64,000 bases of DNA, from assembly GCF_000227135.1 (NCBI RefSeq), contig NC_018234.1, positions 298,186 through 362,185 on the forward strand, given 5' to 3'. Every line of letters begins with the position of its first letter. Within the stretch, counting starts at the first letter, position 1. Source of the DNA: Leishmania donovani (taxonomy: Eukaryota > Euglenozoa > Kinetoplastea > Trypanosomatida > Trypanosomatidae). The notes beneath the pieces are model-generated. The model was not told the origin of the DNA. It made no database searches and saw only the letters and a list, made by a program, of their open reading frames with translations. Positions 9,287 to 19,578 of the stretch are shown one piece after another. A program made the translations under genes and the position numbers.

Positions 9287-12200
9287 ATGTCAAGTGGTCC
9301 GCTGAGGATGCCGACACCCTCGGCGCCGTCTACGCCGCCGCCACCGACCGCCACCCAACATCACCACACCTCATCGTGGAGGAGCTGGGGAACGAAGGGG
9401 ACCGGCCAAAGGGTCGCCGAGGGCGGTGGCAGCACCACCACCGGCTCACCAAATTCTTCGGCGGCACCGCCGAGCGTGTCGGTGACAGTTGTGGTGCTGG
9501 CTGCGCTGACAGCTGCCACGGTCTCGGTAGCGTACAACTCCTATAAGGTGCGGAGCCGCAGCAGCCGCGTGTACCGTAGTCAGTCTACGACTCCTGGCCA
9601 CCCGTGCACGAGGCACGGAGAGGCCTCAGATCCTTCGCACACGGGCGACATCGCGATGGACAGCGTCAAGACTGCTTCACCCTTGTCGCCCAGCACCGCA
9701 AGGAGTGACGCGACAACTTGTTGTCGCAGCACCTCACTTGGCGGTTGCGGCTCCACAGCAGCGCACACCGTCGCTGGTGAGAACCCGTCGTCGACCGCGG
9801 CATCAGAGAATGAGCTCGACGAGGGGGGTCAGCGCGAGCGGGACGTGATGGCGCAATCGCCTTCGTTGGCGCTCCACACAGATACCGCCGCGGACGCTGG
9901 TGCGCGTTCCGGCAACCGCGACATGCGATTTGCCCTGTGTAGTGCGCCGCCCTTGCAGATGGCGCACGACAGTACGGCTGAGTTTCATGATCGGTGCGCC
10001 ACACCAGCCGCTTCTGCCGCCCCATCGCCGCCGCCACCAGAAACGCCCAAGGCGCTCCTTAGCAACTACTACGACTTGGAGCCGTACGCGCTTCAGGGTC
10101 TTGCCGGCGGCGCCCACGGGTGGAAGCGCGTGTTTGGGCTGCTGAAGCCCGAGATGCGCAGGCGCAGCGGGAGAGATGAGGCGTGCGCTGAGGATGGAGG
10201 TACAGCCGCTGATGGCACACCTGGCCGCCGCGCGCCGGGTTCACTGACGCGCACGTACGATGGCTCCCGCGTTACCACCACCGACAGCCCTGCGCTGCTG
10301 CGGGAGAGCCCCGGCGCGATTGTGCCGGTCACCCCAGCCGCCGCGACGAGGTCACCGACGCGGCGCGCGTCTGCTGTAGAGAGCATGTATCGCAGCAGCG
10401 TCGTAAAAAGCGACGTCTCGGTGCACAGCCGTGTGCCGGGGCAGCCGGTGGCGACGGGGAAGCCGTGCACGGCGCGGTGGTACGGCGACGACCACAAACT
10501 CTTTTCCGTGGCCGCAGCCTCCTCCACGTCAGCGAGCACGCTCGCGCAGCCGTTGCATCCGCCACGGCTCTCCGTCTCGCCGGTTGCCGGGGTGCCGTCG
10601 CCGCCGAGTCGCTTCCTTAACTCCTTCTTTTTCCCTGTGCTACAGCACCTCAGCTTCTGCGTGAGCCGAAGTGTAGGCAGCGGCCCCGGGGAAAGCACCA
10701 CCACTGGTGAGGCGACCTCCGGGACGGCCGGGAGCGGCGTGCACACGGCGTCTACCACCAACACTTTCGCTACTTCAGCAGCGTTGGCGGTGGCGCAGCG
10801 TAATCTGCAGCGAGACATCTGTACCTTGGTGGCCACGACAGCGTCAGTTCGGCTGGAGGCCTCCGCCTCTTCGTCCTTTCCGGGTTCCCATGCTCACACA
10901 GCGCGCTGCTCCGCCGTGTCGTCGGTGGCTGTATCTCCGCGGGCCGGCGCCACAGGGTCGTGCAGATCGCAACAGCAGCACGAGGGGGTGACAGCAGCAG
11001 AGTCCTGCTCGTCGTTCGCCGCACTGCACGCAGGGCGCAGCTCCAGCGGCGGGCAGCGGAGAAAAGGTGTGTCTGTGGAGGGCGAGGAGGGGGCGGCGCA
11101 GCACGTTTTGGAGTCTCATGCGCGCTTCCTGTCGGCGGAGGATAAGCAGCAGCCGGGTATGCGCGGCAGCCCTCGCCATCAGAGCTCAGGTGCCTGCCGT
11201 CAAACGCCCGCCAGCTCGCAGAAAAGCGACCGCAGTGCCACGTGGAGCGGTGCGGGTCCGTGCAAACAGAGTATACGGGAGTCTGCGCAGGAGCGAAGGA
11301 TGCCGCCGCACCCCTCACCCCGTGCCGCAGCAACAGCCGCTGGGGCCACGGCCGACAGTGGCGCAGTCCCGGCGCCACCAGAGGCGTCGTCCACGGAGGA
11401 ACCGAACGCTGCAGGCACCGAGTCGGTTGGCGAGCCTGCTTCTCCCCCGACCATGGCTCACTGCTGCACCATCGCCGAACAGCTGGCCGTGTTGACGAGT
11501 CGTCGAGAGCAGCAACATCGCTACACACAGCAGCTACAGGCAAGCAGGAGGTCGGCTGGGCTCGGCGCCGGCGCCGAGAATGCGCTGCCGTCTCCTCTGG
11601 CCACCCCATCGTCACCTGCCTACACGGGCGCTGCTGCGGCGTCGACGACCTTAGATGTCTCCAATGCAGAGCTCAGCAAGAAAGCCAGCGGTATGCGCAG
11701 CCCATTCGCCTGGGCTTCGCAGTACTACACGGACACGGCGTCAGGGGTATTCTACTCCTCCGTGCTGCAGCCGCACCACTACGAGAACCACGTCTACTCC
11801 GACGTCACGACTGAGGTGCAGCAGTGCAGGCGAAGGCGTCAGCGGGACCGTGTGACGAGTCTTGGCGCGGGCGTCACCCCTGCCTCGAGGGCGGGCGCAG
11901 AGGACGAGGATGTGGGGCACGAGACGCACACGGCCACGCCGATGGCGACAGGAGCAGGAGCAGCAACAGCTGCGTCTACAAGACGCTCTATGGAGCGGCC
12001 GGCAGCCGAGTCGAGTCTCACGGCTGGCTTACAGCCAGCCGCAGCTCGCAAGGCCTCTGCATCGGCAGGTACCGCCATCCTGACATCCGGCGTGGGCAGT
12101 GTAGCCCCGCTGAGCCATTCAAAGCCGACGCAGCCCTCGAACGAGCGCCGCGTTGACGACTTGACCGTGAAGCACCAGGATGATGGCTCGGCTTCGTACA

Positions 12201-14830
12201 CCATCTCCCTCACTTACCACGACAGCGAAACCGGCACCTCGCGCACGGTGAACACGAGTGCGCTGCCGCCGCTGCGCCGCTGTGACGCCGGCGCGTCAAT
12301 CCCGGGCCTCTCGTCTCTCTCCGGCGGCACAACCGTGCGTGCTGCCGCCCGCACGAAACGCCCAACCACGACGGCGACGCTAGCCTTGAGTGCCTCTGGT
12401 GCCGCGTCACCGGCGCACTCGCGCAGCGTCAGTGGTGGTGAGGCCGCTCACGCATTCGCCGTAAGCTCGCCGCCTGCGCGTCCCGCTACTGCCACCATGA
12501 TGGGGAAGTCACTGCTTCATTCGCAGCCGCATCAAGCATCTGATGCAGAGGACAACGATAACGCGTCGACGACGCTTGGTCTCGCGCAGGCGGCGAGGAC
12601 AGGCGGCGGGCGACCGAGGCCGGCGCCGCGCAGCAGCATCAGCGTTGGCGGCAGCCTCAAGTATTGTAGCTCCCCGGCAGCGGGGGCGACGGCAGCTGGT
12701 TCAGCGAGCGGTAGCCCCGCGTGCGACGCCGCGGCGGCGTCGACTACCACCGCCAGCGGTAAGGTAAACCCGTTTGCTGCGCCGTTGCCGCCTACAGAGC
12801 CGCAGCATGGCCCTCGGTTGCGGGGTGTCGCGGGGCGCAACGGCGAGATGGCGATTGGCGCCTTCCTCGGCGGTGGCGCCTGCGGCAAGGTGTACGAGTG
12901 CTTGAACACAGAGACTGGGCAGGTGCTGGCAGCGAAGCAGATCGTCTTCGACGCGAAGGATCGGAAGCTGCGAACGCGGTTGAAGCAGCTAGAGCTGGAG
13001 CTGGAGGTACTGACGCTTGCGGCGCGTCATCACGTGCGGTGGATTGTGGGCTTCTTCGGTGCGGAGAAGCGTGGCCACTCGGTTCTCATGTACCTCGAGT
13101 ACTGCCAGCACGGGTCCTTGCTGGACTACATGATGGAAGGCAACAGCACCGATGCTGCTGTGTGGAACACTAGCAGTGCCCTGGATGATGCTACCCCGAA
13201 ACCGTCGACTGCCCCTGCCGACCGTAGCGCGGGCTGCCACTTCGACGCAAATGGCAGCCCACCAGTCGCTGCGGTGGAGGCGTGGCGACGGCACACCGAG
13301 AGCGTAAACGAAGACGCTAGCTGCCTGAGCGCGCGCTCCCCACTTCGGGGTCTGCGCGAGGTGCGCGAGAGCCACACCGAGGCCGCTGCCGCCCCCAAAA
13401 CGAATTCGCCAAAGCAGCAGCGGCAGCAGCAGCAGGCCGCAGATGGCGGCTCCGCTGCGGCGGGGCATGCTCAGAGGGCGGAGGCAGAGGAGGCCGCAGC
13501 CACAGGCCACGCCTCTCCGCAAGTCCGCACGCACCGAGAGGAGAGCGCCGAGGGTGAGGAGTACCCTGCGCGCCGCGAAGGGGACTGCCTCTCTACCGCC
13601 GCCGCTTCCGTCTCCTCGGCAGCCAGCTCCGTTGCCTTATCCAGCTCGGCGTTGGACATGATGCCGCTGAGCGAGGCGCTACACCCGCAGATGCCGTCCT
13701 TGTCTATTGAGCAGGCACAGTGCTTCACGAAACAAATCGTCGAGGGCCTTTGCTTCCTGCATCAGCACAACTACGCCCACCTCGATGTGAAGACGGCGAA
13801 CGTGCTCGTCGCGGCCGACGACGAGTGCCGCTTGGCGGACCTCGGGTGCGCTATGCGCCTCCAGCCACCGCCACCGGCGTCGCCGCCGCCGCAGCAACAG
13901 GGACTGGCAGGGATGGATAAGGCGGTGAGGGGAGGCGCCAACGGCGACCTCGACGACGCCTTTTCGCCACCCCCCTATCCAGTGTTGGTTGACCGAGACG
14001 CCATCACTGAACTTCGCGGCACGGCCCTTTACATGGCGCCAGAGATGATCCGCTTCGAGAGCCATGCCATCGGCAGTCCCGCCGACGTGTGGTCGCTGGG
14101 GTGCGTCGTGATGGAGATGACGACCGGCTGCGCCCCGTGGCGGCACATTGCGAAGGACAAGCTGCGAGTGTTGTACCGGATCGGCTCGGCACGCGATGAG
14201 CTGCCGTTGCCGCCGCTCATACGCGCGTGGGCGGAGGAGGCCAGAGAGTGGCTGGTGCGGGAAGGCTTGTCGGCAACGGTTGATGCTGAGAAGCAGCAGG
14301 ATGATGTGGCAGCGTGCGCTATGGAGGCGGGCGGCGTTGCTCAAGCACCTCGCAGCCGCTCAGCGTCGAAAAAGGACCGTGAAGTCAGCGGCGTTGACCG
14401 CGACAGCGGTGTCGTCGGTGGCGACCTTGACAACGCGGTTTCGGACACGCTTGATGAGCCCTGCTCACAGCGCCGGCGCGTTGATCACGGCACTTACGGT
14501 TGCGAAGCCACTGCCACGCCGCGCTCCTCGTCGGCCTTGACCGCGAAGATGCCGGCTTCGGTGCGTACCCCTGCCACTAGCACTCGCGGCGGCACGACAT
14601 CCTCGTCTTTCGCGCGTGCCGCCTCTGCGATGACCGCGGGACTGCAGCTCGGCGAATCGAACCCCCCCGACGAAGAGCGCTTCTTCCGCGAACAACGCCA
14701 CGTTATGCGTCTCTACGTGGCGCTGCAAGACTTCGTTACCGCGTGTGTGAGGGTGCGACCAGAGGACCGCAGCAGCACGGCGGAGCTGCTCCGCCATCCC
14801 TTCCTGACTCTCTGCAAGGATGATATCTAG
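9287..14830 (+). CDS. Large STE/MAPKKK-like protein kinase with N-terminal membrane anchor
   Basis: The 1847-aa protein has a C-terminal kinase domain from about residue 1185. The glycine loop is GGGACGKVYE near 1194, the ATP-binding Lys is K1217 (AAKQI), and the catalytic loop is HLDVKTANVLV with D1500. DLG replaces DFG at 1518-1520, and the activation-segment end is GTALYMAPE near 1580. ADVWSLGCVVMEM and PWRH point to the STE11/MAPKKK group. The domain is interrupted by about 180 aa between the hinge and the catalytic loop, about 40 aa after DLG, and about 130 aa in the C-lobe. Residues 64-82 (VSVTVVVLAALTAATVSVA) form one likely transmembrane helix, so the kinase may be membrane-tethered. 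Roughly 1100 residues between anchor and kinase are Ser/Ala/Thr-rich and low in recognisable domains. The start at 9287 is the first ATG after the splice signal; the frame runs back to 9077 without a better ATG. Confidence 0.88.
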   Translation: MSSGPLRMPTPSAPSTPPPPTATQHHHTSSWRSWGTKGTGQRVAEGGGSTTTGSPNSSAAPPSVSVTVVVLAALTAATVSVAYNSYKVRSRSSRVYRSQSTTPGHPCTRHGEASDPSHTGDIAMDSVKTASPLSPSTARSDATTCCRSTSLGGCGSTAAHTVAGENPSSTAASENELDEGGQRERDVMAQSPSLALHTDTAADAGARSGNRDMRFALCSAPPLQMAHDSTAEFHDRCATPAASAAPSPPPPETPKALLSNYYDLEPYALQGLAGGAHGWKRVFGLLKPEMRRRSGRDEACAEDGGTAADGTPGRRAPGSLTRTYDGSRVTTTDSPALLRESPGAIVPVTPAAATRSPTRRASAVESMYRSSVVKSDVSVHSRVPGQPVATGKPCTARWYGDDHKLFSVAAASSTSASTLAQPLHPPRLSVSPVAGVPSPPSRFLNSFFFPVLQHLSFCVSRSVGSGPGESTTTGEATSGTAGSGVHTASTTNTFATSAALAVAQRNLQRDICTLVATTASVRLEASASSSFPGSHAHTARCSAVSSVAVSPRAGATGSCRSQQQHEGVTAAESCSSFAALHAGRSSSGGQRRKGVSVEGEEGAAQHVLESHARFLSAEDKQQPGMRGSPRHQSSGACRQTPASSQKSDRSATWSGAGPCKQSIRESAQERRMPPHPSPRAAATAAGATADSGAVPAPPEASSTEEPNAAGTESVGEPASPPTMAHCCTIAEQLAVLTSRREQQHRYTQQLQASRRSAGLGAGAENALPSPLATPSSPAYTGAAAASTTLDVSNAELSKKASGMRSPFAWASQYYTDTASGVFYSSVLQPHHYENHVYSDVTTEVQQCRRRRQRDRVTSLGAGVTPASRAGAEDEDVGHETHTATPMATGAGAATAASTRRSMERPAAESSLTAGLQPAAARKASASAGTAILTSGVGSVAPLSHSKPTQPSNERRVDDLTVKHQDDGSASYTISLTYHDSETGTSRTVNTSALPPLRRCDAGASIPGLSSLSGGTTVRAAARTKRPTTTATLALSASGAASPAHSRSVSGGEAAHAFAVSSPPARPATATMMGKSLLHSQPHQASDAEDNDNASTTLGLAQAARTGGGRPRPAPRSSISVGGSLKYCSSPAAGATAAGSASGSPACDAAAASTTTASGKVNPFAAPLPPTEPQHGPRLRGVAGRNGEMAIGAFLGGGACGKVYECLNTETGQVLAAKQIVFDAKDRKLRTRLKQLELELEVLTLAARHHVRWIVGFFGAEKRGHSVLMYLEYCQHGSLLDYMMEGNSTDAAVWNTSSALDDATPKPSTAPADRSAGCHFDANGSPPVAAVEAWRRHTESVNEDASCLSARSPLRGLREVRESHTEAAAAPKTNSPKQQRQQQQAADGGSAAAGHAQRAEAEEAAATGHASPQVRTHREESAEGEEYPARREGDCLSTAAASVSSAASSVALSSSALDMMPLSEALHPQMPSLSIEQAQCFTKQIVEGLCFLHQHNYAHLDVKTANVLVAADDECRLADLGCAMRLQPPPPASPPPQQQGLAGMDKAVRGGANGDLDDAFSPPPYPVLVDRDAITELRGTALYMAPEMIRFESHAIGSPADVWSLGCVVMEMTTGCAPWRHIAKDKLRVLYRIGSARDELPLPPLIRAWAEEAREWLVREGLSATVDAEKQQDDVAACAMEAGGVAQAPRSRSASKKDREVSGVDRDSGVVGGDLDNAVSDTLDEPCSQRRRVDHGTYGCEATATPRSSSALTAKMPASVRTPATSTRGGTTSSSFARAASAMTAGLQLGESNPPDEERFFREQRHVMRLYVALQDFVTACVRVRPEDRSSTAELLRHPFLTLCKDDI

Positions 14831-16827
14831 GAGGGACTGCAACGGGTGTCGTCACGCAGCGGATGTGGGGGCGTGGCGCGTCTGGCCCTTTTCTTTCGGC
14901 GTGTTGTCCCCATGCTGCGTGCATTGAGGCGCGGACGCTGTTTCGCTCTCTGTTTCCTCAGCCTCTTTACCGTGGTGACGGTGGTGGCTAGCAGGAAGGG
15001 CGACTGCACCGATGCTGCCTTCTTGATGCCCTCTCAAGCGGCCGATGCACATATTCATTGCCGCCGTCCCATCCCCTTCCTCGCCTGGCGGGCCGATGTG
15101 TGCGTGCGTGCGCGAGGGGTCTTTCTCTCCCGCGTGACCGCTCTTGGCCACTCCTCGTGCTCCTGTGCCTGCCCGCTTCTCTTTCCCTCTCAGGCCCCCC
15201 TCCCCGCTCTCTCACCGACTACCGCCAGGGCTTCGATAGCGTTGTCTGATGATGCATGCTGTGCAACGCACGTGCCTCCCCTTCCATGTGTGTGCGTGTG
15301 TGTCGCGCTCACTGGTCCGCGGCGCGTGTGTGCATGGCGTCATGCAAGCTGCCTTTGTTTGTCTGCGTATAGGCTAGCATGTGCCTGTGACGTGACCTCG
15401 ATCATGCCGCTCTTCTCCCACGCCCGTCTTGCAGCACGCTGCCTTTTCCCTCGGTGTGTGCCCGTCTGCGTCTCGGTCGGTGATGCGGTATATCAGTTGT
15501 GTACTACAACGTGAGCGAAAAGCACAAGGCGGATGCCATTGCACAGAAACCAACGCGTAACGCAGGGCAATGAGGAGTCCGTCACACGCGTGCGCGGCAG
15601 GCCAGCGCCGTCTGCTCCGTCGTCGTCTCGACCTCCTCCTCTCTGTGCCCCACTTCCTCCCGCTTGACCTGAGCGCACGCCGAGTGTAGAGTGAGCGCCG
15701 CCGCCGCCGCCCCTTCACGCTATGACGTGATCGAAACTGCGCCATCTCCGCCAGCGTGCGGCGCGTGTCTGCGTTTGTGTGATGCGGTCGCCCTCGCCGC
15801 CTGGCGCCGCCTTAATACGGGTGCGGGTCTTTCATCACCTCTCCCCCTCCCGGTGACTGGGATATGCCGCGCTCTTCCGTGCTTGCCCGGCATACCGAGG
15901 GCTGATGGACTCTCCCCTCGCCCCTTCTGTGCCCCACTGCAACTCTGCCTGGCTCTGATATCATCTTTCGTTGTTCTTTGGGTCATTCTCGCGGACGGGA
16001 CTTGCACATTCTCTTCGTGGTACCCGACACCTACCGAGACCGGCACCCACATCATATCCGTGCCGCGTGCCCGTACATCCTCTCTGCTGCGCATCCGTGT
16101 TGTCGTAGTCGTTGTCTCGCCCGCGCCTCCACATCTGTGGCCGTGCTTTTCTACGTGGCGCGGACGGCTCAAGCGCTAAAAAAGGAACGAGAACTGCGCA
16201 GGACGAGAAGAAGAGGTTTTACCACGAGGAAGACGCACCGCGTTGTGGCGGGAGACAGGGGCGCCTGTCCCGTGCCTGTCTCTCTGCGCGTCTGTCTCAC
16301 CCTCCGTTCGTCTGTGGCTCTTGCACAGTTGTGGTCGTTCTGTCGTCATTGGTGGTGCGCAGCGGAGTTTGTGCGGTGCTGGTGCGGAAGAGGAAGCGTG
16401 TGCGTGTGGGCGTGCCGGTCTCTCCGCGCCTGAGAGCTGGAGGGCGAGGGTGCGAGTCGCGCGGGGAAGGCCAGCACACCGACACCCTCATATACACGCC
16501 TCCGTATGCGACAGTGCTCTCATCAATCATCCGCACCCCCTCCCCCTTCCTCCCTTCCCTTACCTACGCACGGGCATCCGCATCTCTGTTGTCGCACCGC
16601 GGCGTTGCTCCCCTCATCGCCAGCCGTGCAATCACGCGCGTATACAATTCCTTTCTCTCCCTCTTTCTTGGTCTGCGTGGCCGCATCGACGCCCTTCGCT
16701 TCCTGCCCTCCCTCTCTCTGTCTCACTCTTCACGCGTGTTCCACGAAGGAAAAGTATATAAGGAGGGCGACGTGAGATCGGCAGCCCTGATTGTTCCCGC
16801 GTCTTCGTCGTGCTCGCACACATTGCC
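14831..16827. other. Intergenic region between kinase and poly(A) polymerase genes
   Basis: I see no gene in this 2-kb stretch. It is dominated by CT-rich tracts, TG-rich stretches (for example near 15285-15305) and C runs. Open frames on either strand are low-complexity. The last 140 bases form the processing signal for the next gene. Confidence 0.6.
16688..16748 (+). promoter_or_regulatory. Polypyrimidine tract and trans-splice acceptor for the poly(A) polymerase gene
   Basis: A run of CTTCCTGCCCTCCCTCTCTC-type sequence precedes CCACGAAG, with the AG at 16747-16748. The ATG follows 80 nt later at 16828. Confidence 0.5.
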
Positions 16828-19578
16828 ATGAAGCGCCGTGGCGGCCGTGTCGTGAGCTCCAAGAGCACCGTGGTTGGCGCGTCAAGTGCTGCTGTCACTC
16901 CCGAAGCACCAGGTCTTTCTGCTGCTGTCAACGGCCATGATGCATCCGTCGCCGCCGCCGCCACTGCTGCTGCTGCTGCGTCCTTGTCACCATCTCTGAC
17001 GTCACCGACAACACCAGTTGCGCGAGATGAGCCGCGGAGATCGGGTAATCCTGTGACTAGTGCGAGCGCCACGATGATGGATGTGCCGACGCCGACACTG
17101 ACGATACCGACGCTAGACATCTTCGCGCGCTTTCAGAGCAAGCGGGACGACTTTGATGAGGACTGGCTCCTGCTCCAGGAGGATCCCGCCGCGAGGAATG
17201 AGACGCCTCGGATCGCCGCGCACGTCGCGGACAAGCTTCGTCGTCACCAGGCGCAGCTTGGCGCCCACCGTGCCGCCGCTGCAGCGGATCGAATTCGGCA
17301 GGACAAAGACCGAGTCGTGCCAGCACGTGCTGCAGCGAAGACGGTGAGCTCCGTCAGCGGCGACGGCCTCGACACTGTTGCGACGGAGGGTCCACGGCAG
17401 GCACGCCGTCAGCGCCGTCCCGAAACCTATGACTCTGCCGAGGACAGCGGCAGCGACGGCGCAGGCGCCGACGCGGACATCGGTACTGTTGCCGCTGACA
17501 ACGACGGCGATGATAGCGACGAGTACGTGCCGGAGGATCGCACGGCCTCGCAGTACAAGCGGCCGCAAAACGCAAAGAAGGCGGCCTCCAAAGATGAGGG
17601 CTCTGCGGGCGTGGCTCTCAGTGGCGGCTCCCCGCCTGTGAGTACGCCTGCGGGGCGCACTGCTGCTGCTGGTGCCGGCGCTGAGGCAGCTTCCGTGAAC
17701 CCATTCACACCCTTATCGGAGGACGAGGAGCAGCTGGATGTGGAGGCGGAGCACGATGGCCTCACAGGCGACTACCTGAACTTCCGACTCACTTCCGCGA
17801 CGGGAAGTAGGGCGCTCGACGCCGATGCACTGCAGGCGACCGTGCACCTGCAGCCTTCTCCCTCTCACGGCGAGAAACGCAACGTGAACGACCGCAGATC
17901 CTATCGCAGCCAGGAGCAGCGGCGCCAGACACCACTATCACCGCAGCAGACGGAGCAAGATCGTGTGTTGGTGGTGCCGCTGTGGAGCATCGCGCGGATG
18001 GAGCAGCACGGCGGCTACTGTAGCGCCAGCCCCCTCATCGCCCTCCACCAGGAGGTCACGGACCTCGTCGACTACCTTCGCCCGACAGAGGCGGAGGTGA
18101 CGATGCGGCGCTACATCGAGAAGGATATTGGCCGGCTGGTCGATCGGCTGTGGCCTGGCAGCTCGGTACTCGTCTATGGCAGCATGTACACCCACCTGCT
18201 GCTGCCGCTGTCGGACCTTGACATCACACTGTTGGATGTGCCGGTGCCGGCGGAGGAGGCGCTCACCAGCTTGGCAAAGGAGATCAGCAGCGCGGGCCTG
18301 TGCGAGAACGTCTATCCGCAGGTGATTCTCAAGACGAAGGTGCCCCTCATCAAGTTCGTCCACAAGGGCTCGCTCATCGACGTCGACATCAGTGTTGGCG
18401 CCGTGGACGGGAAGCGCAACTCGGAGTGCATTGTGCAGTACATGAACATGTACCCAGAGGCACTGCCGCTTACCTTGGTCGTGAAATACTTTGTCATGCA
18501 GCGCGGCATGCATGAGCCGTACTACGGAGGCCTTGGCAGCTACGCCGCCACGCTGCTCGTCGTCGCCTTCCTGCGGCAGCACCCCATCTACACAACGCAG
18601 CCGGAGAAGCGGACCATGACGGGGCTTGGCAGGCTACTAGTCGATTTCTTTCGTATGTGCGGTCAGCATTGGAACTACCGAAGAGTAGCTGTGTGCCTGG
18701 CGAACTACGCTGTGCCGAGCAACATCGATGACGCGATGGCCGCGAACGTCCACGACGAAGGCGACTTCCGCATTCGTGCCGACTGTGGCGGTCGGATGCA
18801 GTCACCGGTGCTGGCCAGCCCCCCGCGCGGCCCGATGGGCCCCGCGCAGGTGTGGATAGAGGACCCGGTCGACGCCTCTAACAACGCCGCCAGCTCACTG
18901 CGGTTTTTCCATTCTCTCTCCGCCATGTTCTCCTACGCCTATCTTGCCCTGACGACCGACTTCGACAGAGCCGCGGCGGACGCGGCGCAGCCGTCTTCGC
19001 CTGCGCCGTCATCGTCTCCGTCATCGCCGTCCTCGAACGACATCAGCCGCCGTCCGACGCTGCTCTCGCGCATCTTCCACGCCGATGCGGAGATGGTGTA
19101 CCGTCGGCGGGCCGTGGCCGCGGCGTACAAGCGACTGAACGCCGAGATGCCGGCGTACATGAAGGAGGTTCAAGACTTCCGGCGCGATGAGGACGCGGCG
19201 ATGCTGCAGGGCAATTGTGACGGTGTGGCGCACAGCTGGCGCGCGCGACGGCTGCGGCGACGCGAGGGCGATCCCATCCTGTTTCCACAGCAGCGGAACG
19301 TCACGTCATTGGAGGAGCGCTTGGCACTTTCCCATCTGCGCGAGTCGTCCTCGCCACCTCCGCCGGCGTCGGAGGTTGACATGAAGAAGCGCCAGCGCGA
19401 GGCGGGGGATGAGGATAGTCAGAGAAAGGTGCAGAGAGACCGCCGAGAGGATTCTGCGTTGCCCTCTCGCAGCAGCTCGCGGTCGTCGCCGTGCACCACC
19501 GGCTCAGAGAGCAACGCCAGCTCGGTGCGCGTGGATGTGACGAGAAGGACGGAGCGGAGCCGCAAGCTGCGACGGTAG
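16828..19578 (+). CDS. Non-canonical poly(A) polymerase, TRF4/PAPD family
   Basis: The 916-aa protein carries a polymerase-beta-like nucleotidyltransferase core. The signature VYGSMYTHLLLPLSDLDIT supplies G451-S452 and metal-binding D463 and D465; LIDVDISV supplies the third carboxylate, probably D520. The nucleotide-recognition region VVKYFVMQRGMHEPYYGGLG is followed by GGLGSYAATLLVVAFLRQHP and LGRLLVDFFRMCGQHWNYRR, both matching Trf4-type enzymes. Homologues add short 3' tails that mark nuclear RNAs for exosome decay (TRAMP complex with Mtr4) or for snoRNA/rRNA processing. The ~370-residue N-terminus is low-complexity and partly acidic. The C-terminus is basic (ending RRTERSRKLRR) and could act in nuclear import; that is inference. 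Leishmania annotations often name this family topoisomerase-related function protein. The GTG at 16810 is not needed, since the ATG at 16828 fits. Confidence 0.9.
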   Translation: MKRRGGRVVSSKSTVVGASSAAVTPEAPGLSAAVNGHDASVAAAATAAAAASLSPSLTSPTTPVARDEPRRSGNPVTSASATMMDVPTPTLTIPTLDIFARFQSKRDDFDEDWLLLQEDPAARNETPRIAAHVADKLRRHQAQLGAHRAAAAADRIRQDKDRVVPARAAAKTVSSVSGDGLDTVATEGPRQARRQRRPETYDSAEDSGSDGAGADADIGTVAADNDGDDSDEYVPEDRTASQYKRPQNAKKAASKDEGSAGVALSGGSPPVSTPAGRTAAAGAGAEAASVNPFTPLSEDEEQLDVEAEHDGLTGDYLNFRLTSATGSRALDADALQATVHLQPSPSHGEKRNVNDRRSYRSQEQRRQTPLSPQQTEQDRVLVVPLWSIARMEQHGGYCSASPLIALHQEVTDLVDYLRPTEAEVTMRRYIEKDIGRLVDRLWPGSSVLVYGSMYTHLLLPLSDLDITLLDVPVPAEEALTSLAKEISSAGLCENVYPQVILKTKVPLIKFVHKGSLIDVDISVGAVDGKRNSECIVQYMNMYPEALPLTLVVKYFVMQRGMHEPYYGGLGSYAATLLVVAFLRQHPIYTTQPEKRTMTGLGRLLVDFFRMCGQHWNYRRVAVCLANYAVPSNIDDAMAANVHDEGDFRIRADCGGRMQSPVLASPPRGPMGPAQVWIEDPVDASNNAASSLRFFHSLSAMFSYAYLALTTDFDRAAADAAQPSSPAPSSSPSSPSSNDISRRPTLLSRIFHADAEMVYRRRAVAAAYKRLNAEMPAYMKEVQDFRRDEDAAMLQGNCDGVAHSWRARRLRRREGDPILFPQQRNVTSLEERLALSHLRESSSPPPPASEVDMKKRQREAGDEDSQRKVQRDRREDSALPSRSSSRSSPCTTGSESNASSVRVDVTRRTERSRKLRR

